Shown: positions 39,082 to 47,713, numbered from the stretch's first letter. The stretch is 64,000 nucleotides of DNA from Megaustenia siamemsis (GCA_032433765.1 JAVIAB010000073.1:64932199-64996198); one strand, 5' to 3'. Translations and numbers: made by a program. The notes: generated by a model not told the origin, from the letters alone.

Positions 39082-39087
39082 TTTATT
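39082..39087 (-). terminator. Poly(A) signal for the leftward transcript
   Basis: AATAAA on the minus strand (TTTATT), about 40 bases past the stop codon of the PC4-like gene. The mirror copy serves the rightward transcript at 46,106. Confidence 0.65.
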
Positions 39088-39127
39088 AATACAACAAATA
39101 TACAACACATATGAGAAAATATATATA

Positions 39128-39862
39128 TTACTGTCCGATTGTTGATAATTTTAAGCGTCTGGGTTTCCTCCCTCCTGTTTTGGCGGTACTGTCTGTTCGT
39201 GTTAAATGTCTATCAAACACAGGGGCGTAGGAAGTTTCATTAGCCTTCACAACACAACCGCCCTCCATTTTGACAAAACCTTGATCAAAGCTGGAATAGG
39301 TAATTGGTGACTCAGCTGAAACACCCGGGACATCCATATTGGCTGCCGGATCTGTCGTCTGATTAACAAGAGCGAGGTTCCCTTGGTTAACAAAAGGAGG
39401 GGGCGTGTAGTTGATGAGATTCGGGTTAACAAGAGATGGTATGTAGTTCTGGTGGTTAACGAGAGATGGCGTGTAGTTGATCTGGCTAAGGAGAGGTGGT
39501 GTGTAGTTATGGTGGTTAACAACAGGCGGCGTGTAGTTGATCTGGCTAACAACAGGCGGCGTGTAGTTGATCTGGTTAACGAGAGGTGGCGTGTAGTTGA
39601 GGTTAGCATAAGCGGTTAAAATGTCCTCTCGCATATCAACTAACGCGATAAATTCCTCTCTCGATAGTGTTATCCCAGTTCTGGTAGGAAACTTAAAAAA
39701 ACTCTCACCGCTATATGTCCTTATATTTATCAATGGTCTGTTACGAAAAACACAAACCGAGACGGCCTTAACGCCATCTTTAGACAATGGAACTACAGTC
39801 TCATTACCGCGTGACATAAATATGCGCCGATCACTGACATCCAACGAAATTGGCGTATTCAA
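39128..39862 (-). CDS. PC4-like protein with decapeptide repeats
   Basis: 244 aa, uninterrupted. Residues about 10-70 (RIFMSRGNETVVPLSKDG, then VSVCVFRNRPLINIR and a later GITLSREEFIALVD) have the spacing of the transcriptional coactivator p15/PC4 single-stranded DNA-binding domain, where a KFKGK-x-x-x-DIREY strand precedes a GISLT-x-x-x-W helix. Residues about 88-160 are seven copies of a ten-residue motif, NYTPPLVNQI and variants, encoded by 30-bp DNA repeats. The tail is basic (GGRKPRRLKL). The last ten or so codons lie inside the TIR. It is divergent from the rest of the element and likely shares a promoter region with the ATPase. A role in element transcription or DNA handling is inferred; the PC4 match needs a profile search. 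Confidence 0.6.
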   Translation of the reverse strand: MNTPISLDVSDRRIFMSRGNETVVPLSKDGVKAVSVCVFRNRPLINIRTYSGESFFKFPTRTGITLSREEFIALVDMREDILTAYANLNYTPPLVNQINYTPPVVSQINYTPPVVNHHNYTPPLLSQINYTPSLVNHQNYIPSLVNPNLINYTPPPFVNQGNLALVNQTTDPAANMDVPGVSAESPITYSSFDQGFVKMEGGCVVKANETSYAPVFDRHLTRTDSTAKTGGRKPRRLKLSTIGQ

Positions 39863-40356
39863 GCTACACTACTCCATATTCAAAGAAAACCAACACAAGC
39901 CACCTGGTAATAGACGATGGTTATCTATGTGTGTGTGTGTGTGTGTACACTGATCGACTGGGGTGTTTTATACCCGTTACGTTTAGCGGGTCGAGGGCCG
40001 TCTATTTATAGTAGCTAACGCAATATGTTATCAGGCGAGGAAATATGTTATCAGGCGAGGTAATACGTTATCAGTCGTGTTGCGACATGTTCAGTGACTT
40101 CAGGAATGGCCAAAACAGGGTGATATGTGGGAAATATGATGTGTGTGAAATAATTGTGTATGTATGTGCGTCTAACAACTCGATCTCAGGTAATGCTTCT
40201 TGAGACTAGGAAACGCCCCCCTGTAGTGTTTATATAGGATGTGGTTTTTTAAAATAAGTGTTAATTGAAGAGGGGAAACGTGGCGTGATGACCTAAAATC
40301 ACTCGTTGTTATTTTTGTCGGTGGTATAAGCACTAAAGTTGGTAGCACTTGTGAGG
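39863..40356. promoter_or_regulatory. Bidirectional promoter region of element A
   Basis: The only sizeable gap inside the element, between the divergent PC4-like and ATPase starts. A minus-strand TATAAAA lies at 39,966-39,972, about 105 bp before the PC4-like ATG, and a plus-strand TATATA at 40,231-40,236, about 125 bp before the ATPase ATG. Between them, 40,019-40,078 has three copies of a ~22-bp motif around GTTATCAGGCGAGG. Element B keeps the minus TATAAAA and one GTTATCAGGCG copy. A short GT run lies at 39,929-39,946. Confidence 0.55.
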
Positions 40357-40973
40357 ATGGATCCCCGATGGAATCATCCCTTCACAGCTCTGATAGCCGG
40401 TCCTACCGGGTGTGGGAAAACGGTATTTGTGCAAAAGTTTATACAGAACCTTCATGAGTTAGCTGTCCCCGTACCGGAGGGAGTTATAGGGTGTTATGCG
40501 GAATGGCAACCGATATACGAGACTATGAGATCAATGAGGTTATCGAGGGTCTACCAGACGTCGATAAATTGGAAGATGGTAAGAAGAGAAGACTGATCGT
40601 CATCGATGACTTGATGTCTGAGACGGACGAGAGGATAACAAAATTATTCACCAAAGGTAGTCATCACAGAGATATTAGTGTGATGTACATTGTTCAAAAT
40701 CTATTCGGAAAAAATAAAGAACATCGAACCATAAGTCTCAATACGCACTATTTAGTTCTTTTCAAGAACCCGAGAGACGGGAGTCAAATTATAAATCTGG
40801 CTAAACAAATGTACCCAGGACAGGTGGGGTACCTCCAAGATAGTTTTAAGGACGCGACAGCGTCTCCTCACGGTTATTTGCTCATCGATCTTCGTCAGGA
40901 CACACCTGATAATCTTAGGTTGAGAACAAAAATATTCCCAGGTGAGAGACAAATCGTATACGTGCCAAAGTAG
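40357..40973 (+). pseudogene. Polinton packaging ATPase (A32/FtsK-like), frameshifted
   Basis: Genome-packaging ATPase of the FtsK-HerA/A32 type that pumps DNA into capsids. It starts at ATG 40,357 (MDPRWNHPFTALIAG); Walker A is GPTGCGKT at residues about 16-23, and Walker B RLIVIDDLM lies in the downstream frame near 40,592-40,620. A one-base deletion at about 40,540 (AGGTTATC where element B has AGATTTATC) shifts the frame between the two motifs, so neither frame alone gives an ATPase. Otherwise about 205 codons remain similar to element B through VYVPK at the end. The small basic protein starts six bases after its stop. Confidence 0.9.
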
Positions 40974-40979
40974 AGAATC

Positions 40980-41276
40980 ATGTGTGATGAATCACTTAAA
41001 CGGCACGGTGAAATATTTAAATGTATGCGCGCCGCCTCGCCGAGCGGTTTAAGAGCCATATTAAAAACAGCCTCTCCCAAACTCATTAACATTTTGTGCG
41101 AGTGTTGTCATAACATTTTCAAAGGTAATGTTAGACTCACGCAGCGACAGAAGTGCGAGCTACGTCGACACAAGAACAAGTTGAGACTTCTCACTAAAAA
41201 GAAACCGAATCTTAAGCAGCGGAAAGAGATTCTACAAACCGGTGGGTCAGAGGTGCTTTGCTCCGTCCTATATTAA
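40980..41276 (+). CDS. Small basic Polinton protein (adenovirus core-like)
   Basis: From ATG 40,980 (MCDESLKRHGEIFKCM). The first ~85 residues are strongly basic with a conserved cysteine pair (LCECCHNIFKGNVRL) and a lysine/arginine run (CELRRHKNKLRLLTKKKP). The family in Polintons and adintoviruses ends in QTGG plus a hydrophobic segment; here the frame slips by one base after QTGG (near 41,248) so the tail reads SEVLCSVLY and stops. Element B keeps the hydrophobic tail (ALLRPILSILGGVLGG). Likely a virion core or membrane-active protein by analogy with adenovirus pX/pVI; that role is inferred. Overlaps nothing; follows the ATPase by six bases. Confidence 0.65.
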   Translation: MCDESLKRHGEIFKCMRAASPSGLRAILKTASPKLINILCECCHNIFKGNVRLTQRQKCELRRHKNKLRLLTKKKPNLKQRKEILQTGGSEVLCSVLY

Positions 41277-41308
41277 GTATTCTCGGGGTGTTTACTAGGT
41301 GCGTAACA

Positions 41309-41680
41309 ATGGCCAACAAAATGATATTGATGGATCCTCGATTCCTCGAGGGTCTTAAACAGACTACTAGCACGTCGTATAGCCCACCCGAGGCGATCGG
41401 TTACAACTTGAGAGATTTAGATGATGAAATGCAACGTATCCTATTCCGAGATGATTTAGCACCCGTCGATAAGGCCAGAGTGTACCAACGTGCCCTGCAT
41501 CAATATTTAACTAGATTGGAGCAGTATAAACGACGCTCATTGGGGTCGGTCGATCTCATTCAACACAACACGGCAACAGAAAAAACACATTCCCCACCAC
41601 CACCACCACCAATCGAAGTATCACAGGGCAGACCAAGACACCACCACCACCACAACCAGCAGCTGAAACCCCAAAGCTAG
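41309..41680 (+). CDS. Polinton accessory protein upstream of integrase
   Basis: About 123 aa from ATG 41,309 (MANKMILMDPRFLEG). Mid-region NLRDLDDEMQRILFRDDLAP followed by a helical VYQRALHQYLTRLEQYKR, then a proline/histidine low-complexity tail. The same N-terminus is visible in element C (48,312) and a deleted form in element B (59,635). I have seen this family next to integrase in invertebrate Polintons but know no function. The C-terminal end is probably altered: in B the corresponding sequence continues to PTPKWERWRKY in another frame, and A has one A fewer in the A-run at 41,724-41,729. The integrase start lies 75 bases downstream. Confidence 0.6.
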   Translation: MANKMILMDPRFLEGLKQTTSTSYSPPEAIGYNLRDLDDEMQRILFRDDLAPVDKARVYQRALHQYLTRLEQYKRRSLGSVDLIQHNTATEKTHSPPPPPPIEVSQGRPRHHHHHNQQLKPQS

Positions 41681-41755
41681 GTAATGAAACCACTCCGCCC
41701 GTAACCACGTATAAACTGAGACCTAAAAAAGAAAGAGCGGAATCCCAACACCAAA

Positions 41756-42826
41756 ATGGGAACGGTGGAGAAAATATTGAGACGACGTTACTTTGACCCT
41801 AGTCGACCAGGGGCTTATAGTGGTGCAACGGCCCTGCAACGTAACACCAAACTGGGACTCGCAAAGATCAAATAATGGTTGAGTCATCAGGATACCTATA
41901 CCCTTCATAAACCAATTCGTCGCAGATTTGAAAGGCGTCCCATTATAACGAGTGGCCCCCAACAGCAATATCAGGCAGACCTAATTGATTTGAGACATTT
42001 GAAAAACCACAACGACGGCTATTCCTATTTGGTTTCTTGCGTGGACGTTTTCAGTAAATTCGCGTGGTCTGTACCGATACGAACCAAAACGGGGAAATCC
42101 TTAGTGGAAGCCATCGGTAAGATATTTCGCGATGGGAAACCCGCGAGTTTTCAAACGGATAAGGGGTCAGAGTTTCTGAACAGAACATTTCAGAAATTCC
42201 TCGCTGACAACAACGTTCACTTTTTCACTACGCAGAACGAAGATATTAAGGCCGCCGTGGTGGAACGCTTTAATAGGACTCTCAAACAACGGATGTGGCG
42301 ATATTTCACGAAATCCAATAAGCTGTCTTATGTCCGAGTCCTACCCGCCCTACTTCGAAGTTATAACCATTCGTATCACAGAAGTATAAAAATGGCACCG
42401 GTCGACGTCAACGCAGACAATCAAGAACAGGTATGGAACACGTTGTATAATAGCAAACGCAACTTTAAATTTCAAAGACCCCTGTATAAGCCCGGTGATC
42501 GAGTTAGACTGGTCCTGGGCAGAGCCAATTTTAAAAAGGGTTATGCCCCGGCTTGGACGGAGGAACTGTTTTCCATCAGTCGAGTAAATGAAACAAACCC
42601 CGTTACATATGTATTGAAAGACGATAAGGGTAATGAGATAGAGGGGTCATTCTACACACCGGAAATTCAAAAAGTTGGAGACAAGCACGAGTACATAATC
42701 GAGAGTATCATAACCGAGCGTCGCACATCATTTGGGCGAAAAGAGAGTTTAGTCAAATGGTTTGGGTACGATTCCTCATTTAACACTTGGATACCGTCCA
42801 AGGACATTGTCAGATACAAAAACTAG
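41756..42826 (+). pseudogene. Polinton retroviral-type integrase with chromodomain
   Basis: DDE integrase that inserts the element and makes the 6-bp target duplication. From ATG 41,756 (MGTVEKILRRRYFDP) an N-terminal region of about 60 residues, broken by a TAA at 41,873-41,875 (codon 40; element B has CAA there). The catalytic core keeps D in QADLIDL, D in FQTDKGSEF and E in AAVVERFNRTL with D-D-35-E type spacing. A C-terminal SH3-like region (YKPGDRVRLV) is followed by a chromodomain (YIIESIITERR, KESLVKWFGYDSSFNTW), expected in Polinton integrases. The rest is open for 315 codons. One nonsense change makes this copy doubtful as an active enzyme. Confidence 0.92.
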
Positions 42827-42828
42827 AG

Positions 42829-43128
42829 ATGAGAGAAGAAGACGAAGAAGTGGAAACTTTCGGCGGAGAGCCCGATTTGCGAGCCGTAAACTCGGGAGTG
42901 AGGATAAAGAGCGAACCACGCAGGGGATCGGTGTTTGGGAAACTGTCCCCCTACTTAGAACTTGTCTTTATTTGTCAAGTGGTAGTTATATATACCGTTG
43001 TCGCGGTTTCGCTATTCAATCTGACCACCGAAAAGCCAGACGCCAAGGAGGGAAAACTGTGGACAGCCCTACTGACCAGCTGTTTGGGTTACATGCTACC
43101 GAATCCAAACTTGGAGAGGCGACGGTGA
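42829..43128 (+). CDS. Small one-pass membrane protein
   Basis: About 99 aa from ATG 42,829, two bases after the integrase stop. An acidic N-terminus (MREEDEEVETFGGEPDLRAV) is followed by a hydrophobic segment (LELVFICQVVVIYTVVAVSL) and a conserved C-terminus (LWTALLTSCLGYMLPNPNLE). The WxxLLxSCLGYxLPNP ending recurs in element B and, from memory, in other Polinton-like elements. Function unknown; a virion membrane or entry role would be speculation. In element B the hydrophobic segment is split by an LTR insertion. Confidence 0.65.
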   Translation: MREEDEEVETFGGEPDLRAVNSGVRIKSEPRRGSVFGKLSPYLELVFICQVVVIYTVVAVSLFNLTTEKPDAKEGKLWTALLTSCLGYMLPNPNLERRR

Positions 43129-43143
43129 AACGAGTAAAAAAAA

Positions 43144-43934
43144 AAGAGTTTTTATGTTACCCTACCCAGCAATGCATCTATGGAACTTTTTAAGGATAAT
43201 AACCTCGGCCACTTTTTCGTTAAACTCCCTGACACCATTGACATTTCGACGCAGTATGAGATCGCACTGGTGGAGATACAGTTTCCGCTAAACTATTTCA
43301 ATGTAATAGAGGGTGATATCTGGATTCGGTACGAATCTCTCGCTAACAACGATATTTGCGACGCTAGATTTTATTTCAAAGTGACATTGGAGCCTGGGTT
43401 ATACACGAAACCCGATGCGTTCATCGGCGCATTGAATGCGTCGATCATAAAAGCGGAGGATGAGTCGAACGGGGATGTAAAAGGGGAAAAAATGAGATTC
43501 ATTTACGCAAAAGAGGTGAATAAAGCCATCTTGGAACTTTACGAAAAGGAGTCACCATAAGCGACACTTTGAAAAACATGTTAGCCTTCCCCACGACCTC
43601 TATATCAGACACGGCTCCCGATATCTTCAGCGTGGGCGTAATGGACTTGGAAAGTGTTGCAAAAAATGTCTACGTCTACTGCGATCTCGTTTCCCCCAGA
43701 CCGGTCGGGGATGTGATGGTGCCTCTCCTCAGGAGCGTGCCTGTTCTCAATAGAAATCACACCTCGGTGTTTCAGATCTACGATAAGCCTCACTACCTAC
43801 CCCTGAGTAGATTTTCCTTCGATACCGTCGAGATCCTTTTAGCCAACGAACACGGAAAAACCATTCCATTCACCAGCGGAACGTCGGTGCTAACGGTACA
43901 CTTTCGATTGAAGAAACATCTCGAGCTGGTATAA
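43144..43934 (+). pseudogene. Minor capsid protein (penton-like), broken
   Basis: Homologue of the single jelly-roll minor capsid (penton) of Polintons, judged by position between integrase and major capsid and by similarity to the intact 264-aa copy at 62,983. Two lesions: the start codon reads AAG at 43,144 where B has ATG, although the following residues (SFYVTLPSNASME) are kept; and near 43,545-43,560 loss of seven bases relative to B shifts the frame and brings a stop (TAA at 43,558). After it the frame resumes with LKNMLAFPTTSIS and runs to the end. An internal ATG at 43,180 could give only the N-terminal half. Confidence 0.85.
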
Positions 43935-44431
43935 TGGTGAGACACACCCCCCTTCGTCGAGATGTTGAGTTATACGAAGACTTTTACTTTTGTCAGGCGG
44001 GTGATGGGATGCCCGTGTTTATAGGAGGTCGAAGTCAGAGCGGTCGAGGAATCGGTAGTTTCTTCGGTGGAATCGGGAGGGCTATTTTACCCTGGTTAAA
44101 AATCGGCGGTAAGGCCTTGCTCAGAGAAGGTTTGGGGACCGGCCTGCAGGTCGCACAGGACGCATTAACCGGGAAAAATGTCGGCGAAGCTTTCAAAGAC
44201 CGAGCTAAGGAGGCCGGTCAGCGGTTGCTACACGGGGCCGTAGACCACCTTCGTGATAACAACCAATCAGGAAGTGGTTTACGACAAATCAGAAAGCGAG
44301 TTATGAAGTTACCCCCACCAGGAGAACCGGTTACGAAGAGGATAACACCGACAGCTAGACAGTTTCCCCTTCATTCGGTGTACAGCAAGAAGAAGACGAA
44401 GACGAGGGTGGCAAAGGATATTTTCGACTAA
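43934..44431 (+). CDS. pVI/pX-like internal virion protein
   Basis: 165 aa; its ATG overlaps the minor-capsid stop (TAATG). The N-terminus is acidic-aromatic (DVELYEDFYFCQAGDGMPVF). It then has a glycine-rich amphipathic stretch (GRGIGSFFGGIGRAILPWLK, residues about 40-60), which resembles a membrane-lytic helix, and a lysine/arginine-rich C-terminus (KKKTKTRVAKDIF). Such proteins sit between minor and major capsid genes in Polintons and are compared with adenovirus pVI or pX. Open throughout. The major capsid starts three bases after its stop. Confidence 0.65.
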   Translation: MVRHTPLRRDVELYEDFYFCQAGDGMPVFIGGRSQSGRGIGSFFGGIGRAILPWLKIGGKALLREGLGTGLQVAQDALTGKNVGEAFKDRAKEAGQRLLHGAVDHLRDNNQSGSGLRQIRKRVMKLPPPGEPVTKRITPTARQFPLHSVYSKKKTKTRVAKDIFD

Positions 44432-44433
44432 TA

Positions 44434-45728
44434 ATGTCCCTCGTTCACCCCAAATCGTGCGAATGTCTTCACTCTGGTTTGGATTTATTTAGCGTTCCAC
44501 CCACACAGACATCTCTAGACTCTGGCCAGTTTATTGAAATTCGTCCGATCGCAGGCTTGTCGCATAGCGCACCGATAGAGTTTTTCATTTCTGGAAACAG
44601 CGAGGAGTATCTAGATCTTTTCAACACGTTTTTGCAGCTGCGGGTCAAGATCACCCTCCCGAATGGTGTACCACCCGATGCTGAGGTAGGACCAGTTAAC
44701 AATTATCTTCACAGTCTATTTTCACAAGTCGACGTATCGCTAAACGACACGTTGGTTACACCGTCGGAGAATACCTATCCTTTTAGAGCGGTGTTTGAGG
44801 CTACGCTAAACTACGGGGACGATGCGAAAACTGGATACTTGACGGCCGCTCTGTTCTACAAAGACACAGCTGGCCACCATGACGATTTGAAAGAAAATGA
44901 GGGTTTTAAAACACGGCGCGATTTGACTTCGGGTAGTAAAGAGGTTGAAATGATGGGTCGTTTGCACTCTGATGTCTTTGTGCAGGATCGTTACATATTA
45001 AACAGAGTCGATGTAAAGATAAAACTCACGCCCTCTAAGGATGTGTTCAGCCTCGTGGCTCGCGATAGGTCTGCGGGTTATAAGAGTGTTATCACCTACG
45101 CCGCGCTCGTGGTGAGGAAAGCTAAGCTAAACCCCGCGATTTCTCTGGCCCACGTAAAGGCTCTCTTAAGCGGGAATGCTCGGTACCCGATCAAGAGGGT
45201 TACCATCAAGACATTTTCCATCGCTAGCGGGATGTTCTCCCACAGTCAAGACAATTTATTTTTGTCTCAAACACCGACCCGTATAGTGATAGGTCTGATT
45301 ACGGCCAGTGCGTTTAATGGTGTTTATACAACTAACCCGTTCAATTTTCAACACTTTGGTCTGATTTATATGAACCTGACGGTCGACGGGAAATGTATCT
45401 CGGGAAAGCCTCTAACTATGGACTTTGAACGAAATCAATACGCGAGAGCTTTTTTTTCGGTACAAATCTGGCCATGGGTCTGATTGGTAAAGACGCCGGG
45501 AATAAAGTTGATTATAGAGAGTTAAAGGACGGATATTGTCTATTTGGTTTTGACCTCTCGTCTAGTCTACGGCTCCCATTTTGAGCTAGCCACAAGCGGA
45601 CCCTTGTCGATAGAACTCAAGTTTGCCGCTCCCACAACTACTCCCCTACAAGTCATCGTCTACGCCGAGTTGGACTCAGTGCTCGAGGTGTCCAAGACAA
45701 GGCAGATTCTAACAGACTTCGCCGTTTG

Positions 45729-45729
<1 letters not shown>
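44434..45729 (+). pseudogene. Major capsid protein (double jelly-roll), frameshifted
   Basis: Polinton hexon-like major capsid. The first 345 or so codons are open from ATG 44,434 (MSLVHPKSCECLHSGLDLF), with family-like segments LFSQVDVSLNDTLVTPSENT, MGRLHSDVFVQDRYILNRVD and MDFERNQYARAFF. A frameshift in the eight-T run 45,450-45,457 produces an early stop at 45,483. The next ~100 bases read on in a second frame (GKDAGNKVDYRELKDGYCLF) and a second shift near 45,560-45,575 returns to a third (VYGSHFELATSGPLSIELKF, ending TDFAV). Total length would fit the usual ~430 residues. Homopolymer context of the first lesion allows an assembly error. Confidence 0.9.

Positions 45730-45731
<2 letters not shown>

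Positions 45732-45786
<55 letters not shown>
45732..45786. repeat. GA microsatellite after the capsid gene
   Basis: Pure GA run starting right at the major-capsid stop and ending just before the protease-like ATG. A further interrupted GA run lies in the right TIR at about 46,160-46,204. Confidence 0.95.
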
Positions 45787-45787
<1 letters not shown>

Positions 45788-45789
<2 letters not shown>

Positions 45790-46065
45790 GAACACGATGG
45801 AGATTTACAACCTTTTGATGGCAGATATTTTCGTTCGACGTTGTTCCCTTGTTAGTGTCATTACACGAAACCACTAAACGGTTTGGAATATTGTGCTTAT
45901 TATATACTTCTTAAGTGTCGAGGCGCGAAACTTAACAGAATTCTCATGCCTTTTTCATCGAGACAGCACCTAAACGATCGTATCATTTATCGTTTGCTCG
46001 CCCCGTGGATAATTCGGCTTCGAGGGGCCCACGGACGCTTAAAATTATCAACAATCGGACAGTAA
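45788..46065 (+). pseudogene. Adenain-like protease remnant fused to TIR
   Basis: From ATG 45,788 the frame reads MNTMEIYNLLMADIFVRR and stops at 45,877. A second frame (about 45,883-46,030) reads EYCAYYILLKCRG, then LNRILMPFSSRQHLND and IIYRLLAPW. These resemble the N-terminus and the C-terminal cysteine helix region of the adenovirus-type maturation proteases that follow the capsid gene in Polintons. About 80 codons remain of a normal ~200, so the middle, including the catalytic His region, is missing. The frame then runs into the TIR and ends in the same RLKLSTIGQ as the PC4-like gene. Identity is inferred from position and motif style. Confidence 0.5.
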
Positions 46066-46162
46066 TATATATATTTTCTCAAATGTGTTGTATATCTGTT
46101 GTATTAATAAATATATGTGAAATATAGAGCGACTTTTTGTTTTGCTTTACCGTGAATGTGAA

Positions 46163-46193
<31 letters not shown>

Positions 46194-47131
46194 GAGAGAG
46201 AGAGCGTCACTATTTAATGTTAACACACTACACATGATGATGTTGCCCGAGCCGACCAGCGCCGACCGCGACGACCCCCGCCGCGCCGACCCGCGACGAC
46301 CCCCGCCGCGCCGACCCGCGACGACCCCCGCCGCGCCGACCCGCGACGACCCCCGCGCTGAGGTGGTACATGATGATGATCGAGGTGGCACCTGATGATG
46401 ACCGAGGTGGCACATGATGATGATGTGTCACTAAAAAATCGCTATAATAACACCTGGTATATGCTGATACTACAATAACTCACCCTGTGCCGACCAACCC
46501 GCAACGCCCGCAAGCTAGTCGTATTTACCTTAACAATACCCCCCCTTCAACGTCATTGCTTTGTCAGCATTTTTTTTTACATGTCGCCTCCTGTTACCCA
46601 CCTCACACATGATGCTAACGATATTAACACTCGACCAATAAAGGCACCCCCCTTTCCCCACCCCTATCCGTGTACCTGATACTAACACTCGACCAATAAA
46701 GGCACCCCTTTTTCCCCCTATCCTGGCACATGATGATAATACTAGACCTATAAAGGCACCCTTTCCCCACCCCTATCCTGGCACATGATGATATTAATAA
46801 CACAATTTGACCCACAAAAGCACCCCCACACGAGATAACCGGCGTGAGCGCGCAAGTTTTAGAACCGCTGACACACAAGTTTTAGAACAACTGGTGACCA
46901 TAGCCAGGAGCAATAGACACTCACCCACTTGAGATAAGCACCGCTCACCCACTTGAGATAAGACCCCACTTGAGATAAGCCCCCACGAGGCCACCCGACC
47001 TCCCGCGATAAGCGAGGTCAGAGATAAGCGGTCACATGAGATTGCATCGTGCGAAAAACGATGCATGTATGGTGCAAAAAGCACCATACAAAATGTTAAA
47101 AACCATGTTCAAAACCCCTTTCCTCACTACT
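46034..47131 (-). repeat. Element A terminal inverted repeat, right
   Basis: 1,098 bp, mirror of 38,049-39,159, with the same internal repeats, hairpins and GC-rich block. It differs by substitutions and small indels, and the GA run is longer here. It ends CCTCACTACT next to the target duplication. Confidence 0.95.
46106..46111 (+). terminator. Poly(A) signal for the rightward transcript
   Basis: AATAAA about 40 bases past the stop at 46,063, the mirror image of the arrangement at the left end. Confidence 0.6.
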
Positions 47132-47137
47132 CTCGTT
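47132..47137. repeat. Target-site duplication of element A, right
   Basis: CTCGTT, identical to 38,043-38,048. The following ACGGGTCAGACAGG continues the element C ATPase frame. Confidence 0.95.
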
Positions 47138-47640
47138 ACGGGTCAGACAGGAGATAGTAAGATAGTTTTTGTAATCATGTTTTAGACAAATCTGTTGATT
47201 ATGATGACTCCACCACCTGAGGACATTGTATGGTGAATGGCAACCTATGTACGATAAGATGGGGGATATCCGTTTTATAGAAGGGCTACTGAAATTGGAA
47301 AAGGGGTGGAGATTTGCGGCGCTTGGTTGTGATTGATAACCTGATGGCCGTAACGGATATTAGGGTAACGAAACTATTTACCAGAGGCAGTCACCCCCAC
47401 AACCTCAGCGTCATATATATCATTTAGAATTTGTTTGCTTAAAAATATGGAACAGCGAAAAATACCTCTCAATAGTCATTATCTGGTTGTGTTAAAAAAA
47501 ATCCAGAGATGATTTTCAGATTACACATATCGGTAAACTAATGTATTCTGGTAGGGTGTCAAATGTTCAAAGAGCTTTAAGGACGCCACTGCTGCACCTG
47601 ACAATTATTTGCATTTGGACCTTCGCCAGGAAAAAACTTG
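47132..47640 (+). pseudogene. Element C packaging ATPase, main fragment
   Basis: Continues the frame from 38,048: LVTGQTGDSKIVFV sits where A has LIAGPTGCGKTVFV, so the Walker A Cys-Gly is changed to Asp-Ser. Further on, EDIVW and EWQPMYDKMGDIRFIEGLL, then a Walker B-like LVVIDNLM, and VGYLQ-like and LDLRQ-like segments are readable across several frame changes and stops (for example TAG at about 47,428). Non-functional. Confidence 0.85.
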
Positions 47641-47713
47641 ATCAGCTGTGACTGCGCACCAATATACTTCCGGTCGAACAACAGGTGGCGTATGTGCTCA
47701 ACTAGGAACGAAC

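Larger units (their letters stand above)
38049..39159 (+). repeat. Element A terminal inverted repeat, left
   Basis: 1,111 bp, reverse complement of 46,034-47,131 with scattered differences and small indels. Inner boundary falls inside the 3' end of the PC4-like gene. It contains two terminal hairpins, repeated GCTTATCTCAAGTGGGTGAG modules (38,200-38,265), GTGCCTTTAT(A/T)GGTCGAGTGT modules (38,360-38,560), CATCATCATGTGCCACCTCG modules (38,763-38,845), a very GC-rich GTCGTCGCGGGTCGGCGCG repeat (38,855-38,985) and an outward poly(A) signal. Confidence 0.95.
38049..47131 (+). mobile_element. Complete compact Polinton/Maverick, element A
   Basis: A 9,083-bp element bounded by AGTAGTGAGG...CCTCACTACT, TIRs of about 1.1 kb and 6-bp target duplications CTCGTT. 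Contents in order: PC4-like gene (minus); then on plus ATPase, small basic protein, accessory protein, integrase, membrane protein, minor capsid, pVI/pX-like, major capsid, protease remnant. There is no room for and no trace of protein-primed DNA polymerase B, so it cannot replicate alone. Typical Polintons are about 15-20 kb. TIRs differ from each other by roughly 5% by eye, implying considerable age since insertion if they were identical at integration. Confidence 0.95.

Noticed and set aside
38690..39114. Glycine/arginine-rich frames in the TIR
   Set aside because: They come from the GC-rich GTCGTCGCGGG repeat and appear in mirror image in the right TIR; no coding signal.
39383..39619. Plus-strand frame opposite the PC4-like gene
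   Set aside because: A shadow of the 30-bp repeat on the other strand.
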